Positions 55,687 through 64,000 of a stretch of DNA of 64,000 nucleotides are shown here, piece by piece; the first letter of the stretch is position 1; each line of letters begins with the position of its first letter. This DNA comes from Conoideocrella luteorostrata (Eukaryota > Ascomycota > Sordariomycetes > Hypocreales > Clavicipitaceae). The notes beneath the pieces were generated by a model. That model was not told the DNA's origin. It saw nothing but the letters and a program-made list of their open reading frames with translations, and searched no databases. The stretch lies in assembly GCA_032433595.1 (NCBI GenBank), contig JASWJB010000031.1, forward strand, positions 124,001 to 188,000, in the 5' to 3' direction. The position numbers were made by a program, and so were the translations under genes.

Positions 55687-57686
55687 TTAATCTGACTTCG
55701 GTCGCTGATGCTTCGCCAGCCACTCAGGTACAATCTCACGATAATCAGCAGTCCTGTACGGCAATAGCAGTTCCGACAAGATGCCGCCCTTTCTCGCATG
55801 GTTTAGGCCCAAATCTCGAAGCAACATGTCAAAGTAAGGGAGACTGTCAAATATAAAAGACGGCGCCTTGTTGCCCCAATCTACGGGATATCTCCATTTC
55901 CCGAACCGATTGTACAGTACAGTCTCATACTTCATTTTGCCAGTGAGTTCTGGCGTCAAAGTATTAACCACGGGGTCTCGATCTAGTTTGCCTGCCATGA
56001 ATGCAGCGATCCACAGGCTTTGAATCTGCGCGGTTACGGTCACGTCGTAGCTCGCGGCCATGCCGCAGAACGCGATGTCTCGATGCTTGAGGAAGCGCCG
56101 TGAAGGTGGCACGATGAATCGATGAAGCATGTATGCCGTCAGATCATTGTACTCGGTTATTTTGCCGTTCCTTGCGGCGCCTTTGGTGTCTGATAACGGG
56201 ACGTAGCTGTTCAATGACTCTGGCTGGTTTTTGAGCCGTGGGAACCGTCGCAGGATGTCTTGGTCGGCTTTATCCTGAAGGAGACTCCTGGCCGTCTTGA
56301 AGCCATTGTAATCCAACGGCTGTCGCTCATGAGGAAGGCCGAGTTCTACTTCAATACCCTCCGGCAGGAACTTCATCGGAGGAGCTTTCTCCCAGCCGGT
56401 GTGTACAAGCATTGATTGGGTCTGGAAGCTAGTTCCATCGGAGAGATGCACCGTGTTAGGACTAAGATGATCAATCTCACCGATGTGGATGCGGATCTGC
56501 CCGCTCTTGACTAAGTCAATGAAGTTCGTGTCGTAGTTTATTATACTGAAGCTTGTCCCGGCGTAGAAAGCTTCCAGGTTCGGTTTCAATTTTTTAGTCT
56601 CTGGGTGTGAGTTGAAGTCGCACAAGCCAAGTATCACTGCCGACAATATTCTCCAGAAGAGGTTCACGATCAGTCTGCCCACGAAAGTACCGTGAAGAAA
56701 CCATCGAGCCCATGGATGGCCGTCTTCAGCGCCCCAGATGCAAGGACTGAACCATGTCAAGACTCTGACATCTAGATAACGAATAAGCCATTTTCGTCGC
56801 TTGATACGTTCCAGGACTTGGGGAGTACTCACTGGTCAAATCCTCTAGTTTTAGCCCCAACGGTACATATGGAGGCGACATCCAGCAAGGGCCGTAGCCA
56901 GAAGCTGTGTGAGGCGAAAAGTCAGTACGTGCCAACCGATGCAGCGCCGGAGTTACCAATGAACGTCTTCTCACATCTTATAATCCAATGGACCTCTGCA
57001 CCGGCAGTGGCGTAAGCATATGCAGCATCCCAAGCATATTTTGTCGACCCGTACACCGTGGCAGACTGTGATGTGCCGATAGTGTCTCTATTTTGGCGAA
57101 AGTCACGCCCGTGAAAAACCCTACTCCCAAAGGCTTCCTGACCGACAAAAGTTGGCAGTCTGGGCTCAGACGTGAGTCCCGTGGCGACGATAAGACGTCT
57201 CGTGAGAAGTGTCGTCTGCTTCTCGTCTCGCTGCACTTTCAAGATCCACCCGCCATCTTCATCCTGATGTCGTGCGCTGATAACTTTTGTGCGCAGGCAG
57301 ATAAGACTCCGGAGTTGAAAATGATCTGAGTAAGACTTGAGATATTCATGCACAGCTTCCCCCGGGACAGGCTTGTCGATCTCGGCACCAAACTTTCCAC
57401 TCTCCATCGGAAAATCCGGATATTGGTATGTCTCGAAAAAAGAGTTGGTTTTGAGGCCAGGATACAGCCTTTCTGACGCCCACGATCCCCCAATCGATGA
57501 TTGCGATTCGAAAATAAGGAGAGAATGGTCCGGCTTGCTGCATAGATACTGCTTTGCGGCAGCGAGGCCACTCACCCCTGTGTAAGGTTAGTCGCCAGAC
57601 GTAGTACAGTGCTGCTGCGTGCTTAGAATAGACTTGTCCTTGGACTACTCACCTGCTCCGATGACAACACAATCCAACGACTCCAT
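55687..57686 (-). CDS. FAD-dependent monooxygenase (FMO / Baeyer-Villiger-like family)
   Basis: Four exons, 57686-57653, 57577-56975, 56904-56833 and 56771-55687, with introns of 75, 70 and 61 nt, give 597 residues. All three junctions restore family segments: VVIGAGVSGLAAAK, WIIRSSGYGPCWMSPPYV and KLEDLTNVRVLTWFSPCIWG. The FAD-binding GAGVSG is at 10-15, followed by IGGSW. RVFHGRDFRQNRD stands near the FMO identifying sequence. A second dinucleotide region reads TVYGSTKYAWDAAYAYA. No signal peptide is predicted. Such enzymes oxygenate heteroatoms or ketones using NADPH. Links to sugar metabolism are not obvious; it may belong to another function and only be adjacent. Confidence 0.85.
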
Positions 57687-58491
57687 GACTGGAAGCAAAA
57701 CGTTCTCTTCATCAATTAGAACAGAACAGCAGGGATGTCGAAAACGTACTGGGGAACGCTGACTTATAACCCAGCTATAACAGGCCCATTTTTCGGTCGC
57801 ATATCTGATGTCTTATAGATATATTTGTCAAGGAATATGCTGCCGTACGTTGTCATGGCCAGTTTCAGAAAGATACTCCACCCAACAATACCCAACATAA
57901 TGCACTATTGTGCATCTATTGGCCATCTTCTGATCTTACATGCAAAGTGATAACCTCGCAGCCCTCAATCACGAATCGCGTCTCGTGCCGTCCCGTCGTA
58001 TAGCAAGGGAAGTGGATCAAAGCACTCATTGGGCAGTGTATGACGTTTTAGAGCAGACAACTCGTGGCACCGCCGAGGAGGTAATATCTTTGCCTCCGAA
58101 GGAAAGCGGGGATCAGCGGTGCTCACTCTGCGTATGCATGTTTACAGAAACCAGTCTTTGTCCCCAGTAATGGGGGGTTCACTCCACATATCCCGCCGCG
58201 GCGGGATACTACACTACAATACCCGGCAATAATGTGACGGCACGGAATCCATTGGTTTACGTGGTCACGATTTGACCAATTATCGTTCCCTTGATGCTGT
58301 GTGACGACTTTTGCAGGGTAAGATTCGAACCGGATTTCGCTTGTACATCAGAGCTGAACAGACGCTACTGCACACACACGTAGCTTTGTGCCAAAAATCG
58401 GTGATACGACAGATATTGTGATAAGAAGAATTGAACATTTGACAAATGAGTTTCTCTAAACATTTCTTGCGATAAAGATGCGTCTGCCCAT
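57687..58491. promoter_or_regulatory. Upstream region of the flavin monooxygenase gene, 805 bp
   Basis: A TATA-like GTTATAAGTC on the coding strand is near 57764-57773, about 80 nt before the ATG. A perfect 20-bp palindrome is at 58189-58208. No gene seen. Confidence 0.5.
58189..58208. promoter_or_regulatory. Perfect 20-bp palindrome with CCGCCGCGGCGG core
   Basis: Arms TATCCCGCCG and CGGCGGGATA are exact reverse complements with no spacer, centred between 58198 and 58199. It lies about 500 nt upstream of the monooxygenase ATG. The CGG/CCG triplets are the kind bound by zinc-cluster regulators. Confidence 0.4.
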
Positions 58492-59875
58492 TCACACTGC
58501 TCCAATTGCGTGTGTCAAAGTCTCCCAGCCAATGAACAGAGTATCTGCTCCTGCTGGCCGAGCGGCAGCTGTGTACTGTTTCGTATACGGCATGCTATAC
58601 TTGCTACCCATGGCGCTATACCCCGGCTCAGTCACATCCTCTAGATGCAAGCTGAGATTCCCTTTACAAAGCCAAGATGGCACTGCCACTGCGCCTCCCT
58701 TCTTGTCATACTTCGTCTGGAACTCGAGCCCGTATCGTAGCCGGGTCCCTACTTCCTCGGCGTACAGATCCCTGCCTTGGATTCGAACGGTCTCAGCAAC
58801 ATGGCTTACAGAGGCGAGACCGTAGCTGGTGTGAGTGAGATCTCGGCAGATCTCCATAGCCATGCCGTCCTCGTTAAACTCTTTTTGGCCATTCCACCAG
58901 TAGTCTAGCAATTTCTCTCGACTGATTCCGGGTGGCCCACGAGGTCCGTCACCATCGCTAGGAGAGCGACAAGAATGGTAAGTATGACGTTTGGACATGC
59001 ATCTGACAAGCGTTTACGGAGTAGTAAATACATCGACGTACCTCTTGAGATATATATAGTAACTAGTAGAGTTTATGAACCGAGCAATAGAGCGATCGTA
59101 AGTGCCTCGGTCATTGAGAAAGACGGCGATGGCGATGCTGGCTTCCATGAGCACTGTGCGTGTGTAACTACTTGTTAGTCCGCCAGGCCAGACTTCACAC
59201 GCGCAGAGCGCAGAGTGTAGAGTACAGAAATTACGACATACCCAGCTCCCAGTTATTGGGATTCGTGGAGCCGTTTTTGACTATCGGAAGGTAAACATCC
59301 CGAAGCATGCCCTCGAAAGCACTGATGTCAGCCGTGCTCCATCCAGCCCCCGTATAACGGATGATCTCGCCAGCGCGCGCCCAGTCTGCAGCAGCCCACG
59401 CAGCCTGCAGAGGAGCATTCGAATTGCTGTGCTTCTTAATGGTTCGGGCCCATGCATTCATGATGGAAATCGCCCGATCAGCCTTGGACTTGTCCTTTGT
59501 TGTGGCCCAAGCCAAGGCATTCAGGTACGCTGCCATGGCGTTCGATCTTTCATCAGTGCAGCCGACATCTGGATTGGAATACGGGCCGCATTCGACATCC
59601 TCGACAGGCGATGCAGTGGCTATACTGGCATATGGATGCTTCATCATAGCGGCGTAAGCATCCGCCCAGGGCTGTTTTTTTGCTGCCACGTTTGATGCCA
59701 TTCGTTGTATGTGCGTGTTGCTAATAAAAATCCCTGGATGAACAAATCCGGCGGCGGCATCTCGCGATTGAACTAGACGATTGCCAGAGGCGCGAGAATT
59801 CAGATTCTGCTGGATATGTCTACCATAGCCGCCGGCACACAGGGCCGCGAGCAGGAGAGATTTGACGACAAGCAT
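58492..59875 (-). CDS. Secreted alginate-lyase-domain protein (PF05426 type polysaccharide lyase)
   Basis: Exons 59875-59242, 59153-59042 and 58957-58492 give 403 residues. The last acceptor was placed at 58958 because it joins YYIYLKSDGDGPRGPPG, as in relatives; a nearer acceptor at 59003 would keep frame but leave a 39-nt intron. The N-terminus is a clear signal peptide (MLVVKSLLLAALCAGGYG). The (alpha/alpha) toroid motifs of alginate-lyase-domain proteins are visible: GPYSNPDVGCTDERSNAMAAYLNALAW, NPNNWEL near 205-211, and CRDLTHTSYGL with His291 and Tyr294 as candidate catalytic residues. It should cleave a uronic-acid polymer outside the cell by beta-elimination, giving unsaturated ends that GH88 can remove. 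The natural polymer could be alginate, glucuronan or another polyuronate. A TATATAT is about 116 nt upstream of the ATG. Confidence 0.85.
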
Positions 59876-61403
59876 TGTTGCCGTGGGATAAGTTTTGCAA
59901 TGTTGGTGCAACGACAAATCATCTAGTTGTTGGCTTCCAAGTTGGCGAAACACGGGAATAGCTTAACCAGTTCCAGCAAAGGCATGCCTCATATATACTG
60001 TAGTCTAAGCAGCGGCAGCACAGCCGCCCTCTCCTGGTTGTGTTCATCATGTTCAGCCTTCTTTTCTTGGTGTAAATTTCAGGGCACCAAGCCAGACGGC
60101 AGATAGCTAGGTACATTCGGCCACTGCGCCGCGCTGATTCCGGTACCGCAAGCTAATGGCCAGTCCAATGAAAGCGGACTAGAGCATCACGCTTACGGAG
60201 TACATACACATCTGCGCCTATTTAGATATGTAACGTCACTGGATACTGGGGCTGCTTGCTCGACCTTCCGAATACTAACTGAACACGCGGGCTGGTAGCG
60301 GCGCCGGGACCCGTCACCCATGCAATAGTTTCTTCATGCTGTGAATGGCGGCGCCACACGTTTGAGGTGCTGCCAACTACATATTGCAGATAAACAGCGA
60401 GGCGATCTAAGAAAACACAGTATTTCTCACCAAGCGGAGTTCACGAGTCAGAGTGAATGTTGAAAGCAACCGGCGAGGCAGCAATGGAACAAGCATGTTT
60501 GCTTGAGATGAGCAGGACAGTTGACGGGACATGTCGCCATGACATGGACTGGGTAATTCCCAACTCAGCAACCAATCCCTCTACTCCGTGTCGCACAGCA
60601 GGTCGCCAATGAGACCGAAGCACGCAGAACGCATAATACGTCCGAGCCCCTCGTTATTTTATGTGTCGCCGATCTTCAACGTTACGTACTAGGCAGTGCC
60701 CACCATAACTATATTGGGCATTGCGGAGTGCGGAGTAGTCAGTGTGTAGATACGCTCATCGCGGGGATGCTTCGCTTGCGCTTCATTCCAGTACACTAAC
60801 GGAAGGGCCATGAGTCTTTCATTACACTTACAAATAAAGGGTTAGCAAAGCTAAAAGCTGCCTGCAACCCGACGCCTCGGCTCATCAACCGCACTGCAAG
60901 ACGGGGGAGGGGATTTGAGTTGCCATGAAAACAAGACGGTCGAGGTGGCAGCGAAACAGTTAGTGACCATTGCATCGCCACCTTGGACTGCGTAATCCCC
61001 GCCAAACTAATGTGCTTACTTACGGATGAGAACATTGTGTACTTCCAAGCACCAATTTTGTCGGTTGCGCCGGAGTTGAATTGCTGTGCGACGAGCCGTT
61101 GTCGCCCTCTCCCCAGAGTCATCTACAACATAATAAATCCGCGTGTAATTAAACTATAGCCGTGCTGCCAATTCAGGTAGGTGTGAGTGCGGTGCAGTCA
61201 CAAGCTTGCCAACTCCATGGTAGCCACGTGCGTCACATCCCCATTCCTACTAACACGTCGCACGACAGACCAAGTCAAACTGCTTATCGAATGTGATCTG
61301 AACCGGTCAAACCAAAAAGAACGTGAAAATTTGGCATTTCACCAGTAAATCCCGAGTACGGAGTTTCGCATCGCCCGAGCAGCATCTCATCGCCACCTGG
61401 ATA
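59876..61403. other. Divergent intergenic, 1.5 kb
   Basis: Promoter of the lyase gene (TATATAT on the minus strand at 59991-59997) and of the glycolipid-binding gene. TACGGAGTAC is at 60194-60203 and TACGGAGT at 61357-61364. No gene seen. Confidence 0.5.
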
Positions 61404-61958
61404 ATGACGCGCACTATACGCTGGGAAGCCATAGACTCTTTTGGCGCGGAACATCTTACACTCCAAAGCACTGACTCCGGCTTTGTAGCGCAGAGTGTCG
61501 TGATATCATCACAGTCGACCAACCATTGCGGCGCCTCTTACAAAATTGACGTCGACCATCATTGGAGGGTAAAGCGTGTAGAGCTGAGGCTCACACACTG
61601 GTTCGATGCTGTGATACTACACAGCGACGGAAATGGGCGTTGGCAAGACTCATCAGGAAGGCCGCTACCAGCGTTTGATGGATGTGTGGACGTCGACATT
61701 TCTTTAACGCCGTTTACCAACACGCTGCCGATCAATAGGCTCAACCTTGCTAAAGGTGAAGCACAAAATATCAAGGTCGTTTATTTCCCGTCTCCTTTGC
61801 TCCAGCCGGTCACGGATATGCAGCGATACACGTGCATCGAGGAAGGAAGCGTGTACTTATATGAAGCACTTGAGCGTGGCAGGCGCAGGGAATTGCGCGT
61901 TGACAGCGACGGGGTCGTCGTGGATTATGCCGGCTTATTTCGACGGTCTTCCGAGTAA
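61404..61958 (+). CDS. Putative glycolipid-binding protein (DUF1089 / PF06475)
   Basis: A single exon of 184 residues from MTRTIRWEAIDSF; an upstream in-frame Met at 61323 would add 27 unrelated residues and is judged leader. Family features are visible: IRWEAID and GAEHLTL at the start, YKIDVDHHWRVKRVEL, the core FDGCVDVDISLTPFTNTLPINRL, and the end YTCIEEGSVYLYEAL...VDSDGVVVDYAGLFRR. The fold is a beta-clam related to a bacterial glycolipid-binding family. Function in fungi is not known. No signal peptide. Most family members I know of are bacterial, so horizontal transfer is conceivable, but a tree is needed. Confidence 0.85.
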   Translation: MTRTIRWEAIDSFGAEHLTLQSTDSGFVAQSVVISSQSTNHCGASYKIDVDHHWRVKRVELRLTHWFDAVILHSDGNGRWQDSSGRPLPAFDGCVDVDISLTPFTNTLPINRLNLAKGEAQNIKVVYFPSPLLQPVTDMQRYTCIEEGSVYLYEALERGRRRELRVDSDGVVVDYAGLFRRSSE

Positions 61959-64000
61959 TGTCTCAGAGTTTTTGCCCAGTTACTCGCCTTGTCAACGAAA
62001 ACTAAGGCATTTGTACGGAGTATGCCGTATGGAGTATACCAGTAAAATTAGTTTCTCTCCGCAGCCTTCCTGATTCCGTCCAACAATCGATGTGACTTGG
62101 CCGCCGACTTAAGCGTGGCGTACTTTTTCCTATCTCCCTTCGCAAATGTCTCGTACATCGATGAAGCATTTGCTGCAAGATGATATACTCTTTTCATACC
62201 CCGCGCTTGGCGCCGAATATTCAGTGTTGCCAGGTTGAGGTCTTGGCGCCAAGTGATGTCTGGCGCCGTATGCTGAACCTATTTACAAGAATTCCACACC
62301 GAAATTTAAAAGGTTCCGGTCGCGGAGTTTCTTGCGCATTACCTGTTGACAGTCATTAAACCACGACTGTCGCCTGCTTAAGTCGACTGCGCTGAATTTC
62401 GTTGACTATCTGCTATGTCTGCACTGGTCATTAGCCTTTCGTTTGTGACATCAAGTACCATGCGCGAAATTTCGGCTGTCCGGTCTTTTCCCACCCATAA
62501 GCTCAACAAATAATTCTGTTCCTATTCTTCATTTTCTAGAATGCAGGAAAGAAACCCGATCCCGCCACGTTTGGTTGCGAAAGTGCTTCCCGTAGATCAT
62601 CGAGCAATCCCCCATGCAACAGTGGCCGCAGGAAAAACAAAGACGGTATTGAATGGTGACAATATATTGGAAGATGCAGGCATGAAAAAGAGTCAATTAG
62701 AGGGGAAGAGGAAAAGGTAAACGAACGCGGGAAACCCGAGGAATGCTATGCCCCAATTGAAATTGGTCCGGGAATTGGTAGTGAACGTAATGGAATTGGT
62801 TGGACTGTCAACTAACGTTGGTTCAACTTTGGTGCAAACAAATGGTTTGCGTGTGTTGATTGTGACACTCTAATCTATTCGGTTCCGAAGGACGTTCATC
62901 CGCAACACAAGCTCAAAATCGCCAACACCCATCTACGATCTAATACATATTTTTATTAAGTACGAAGAGCTAATTCGAGTTCAATATTGTGTTGGGAGCC
63001 TACCACTCACCAATAGTTAACAGAAAAAAGACTTACCGTAGGGTAGTGTATGGAGTGCATGCTACGATAGATCATATAGTGCGCGTCTGTATGGAATACT
63101 CTGTACGGAGTAGTAAGTTAACCATACGGTCTCACCTGCCTTACGACAAAGCATCACTGCTCTCACTGGTTAGCCCCTTTCACATTTGGATACGGTAAGT
63201 TTCTGTCACATGTAGCAAAAGGATAATTGGGACACTCCCATAATTCGGTCTGTTGGATTCATGGCTTCTGCTGAATACTCCATACGTGAACTCCTATTAC
63301 AGGCCCCATGCTGTTAGGCGCATCGGCAACCTCCTCAGCTCCAGCCCAAGCTGCGTACGGCAGCTCGTTGAGTAATTTCCCTTAGCGGCCGGAATGCCAC
63401 GAGCCGATCACCATGCCGATTGATTACATCCCTCTAACAGGAAATTTTGCCATATTTCCCCAGGTTTGCCTCCAACCAAAATCCCGTGCCTGTCAAATTA
63501 AAATTGCCGGTCCTGACATACCAGTGCCGTTAAGGCTGTCGGCGCACAATCTACTGTCTATTGAGTATAGTTCGAGGTACTCCGTATAACGCCGAATTTA
63601 ACATACATGTGAACTACTCCCGTATGCCTGAACGGCAACATCGCTTAGCCCATGCTTTGTCAAGTCCTCGCTTCTCTGTCGATCGCAGCGGTAATGCTTT
63701 ACCTTAGTGTTTAGCCAGTCCGCTGGGATCTGTCCGGAGCGAGTTCCCGACACCGGCGACAACATTTTTTCGGGCCCTCGCTACGGAACTAGGCCATGGC
63801 AGCGTGGCTGCAGTAGAGATTACCACTGGGGCCAAGTTTGCTTCTGTGTCTCACTATAGTTCAGGGGCAGCGCGGCATCCAGGCAGGTTTTTCTTTTTTG
63901 TTGCGCCTGTCGCTCATCTCTCCGTTGGTCTCAGCCACGGCAAAAAGGGGCAACCCGAAGACACAGGAGCACTAATAAAACGTGGACAGTACGGAGTAGT
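61959..64000. other. Intergenic to window end, 2.0 kb, no gene seen
   Basis: Motif copies of the TACTCCGTA/TACGGAGTA type are dense here: 62014-62022 (followed at once by TATGGAGTAT), 63104-63112, 63578-63586 and 63990-63998. A CTTGGCGCC repeat pair is near 62207-62254. No coding frame recognised. Confidence 0.5.

Noticed and set aside
58310..58400. Possible minus-strand tRNA T-loop (complement of GATTCGAACC)
   Set aside because: The bases beside the loop do not pair as a T-stem and no cloverleaf fits.

Overview
The window looks like nuclear DNA of a filamentous ascomycete. Genes are interrupted by short GT-AG introns of roughly 50-160 nt, intergenic spaces are long, and the gene content is fungal: Zn2Cys6 regulators, an AAAP amino acid permease, a sugar-porter MFS protein, NOB1, NOP10, AdoMet decarboxylase and CFD1. 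The composition and the many TACTCCGTA motifs suggest Hypocreales, perhaps Clavicipitaceae. That taxonomic guess is inference. No tRNA, rRNA, CRISPR array or intact transposon was recognised.

Region 1 (1-10.3 kb): a Zn2Cys6-type regulator truncated by the window edge, a second regulator carrying two Zn2Cys6 clusters, a metallo-beta-lactamase-fold protein divergent from a DgoD-type D-galactonate dehydratase, and an AAAP amino acid transporter. Region 2 (10.3-16.9 kb) is gene-poor. Region 3 (16.9-31.4 kb) is housekeeping: NOB1, a hidden tiny NOP10 gene, AdoMet decarboxylase with a long ATG-free leader, CFD1, a four-TM protein of unknown function, and a CobW/ZNG1-type GTPase. Region 4 (31.4-41.6 kb) is sparse, with one flavoprotein monooxygenase and a broken gene for a predicted secreted protein (two in-frame TGA codons).

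Region 5 (41.6-59.9 kb) is the most interesting part: a Zn2Cys6 regulator, a secreted right-handed beta-helix protein, a DUF2264 protein, a GH88 unsaturated uronyl hydrolase, a sugar-porter MFS transporter, a GNAT acetyltransferase, a flavin monooxygenase and a secreted alginate-lyase-domain protein. Together they resemble a fungal counterpart of a bacterial polysaccharide-utilisation locus for a uronic-acid polymer. Secreted lyases would cut the polymer, the transporter would import fragments, GH88 (and perhaps DUF2264) would remove terminal uronates, and the linked regulator would control the set. Two near-identical inverted repeats and a shared 10-mer in this region are candidate operators. 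Region 6 (59.9-64 kb) has one glycolipid-binding (DUF1089) gene and otherwise no recognised gene.

Gene models were spliced by hand from reading frame, splice signals and family resemblance. Exon coordinates are in each entry; no database search was run.
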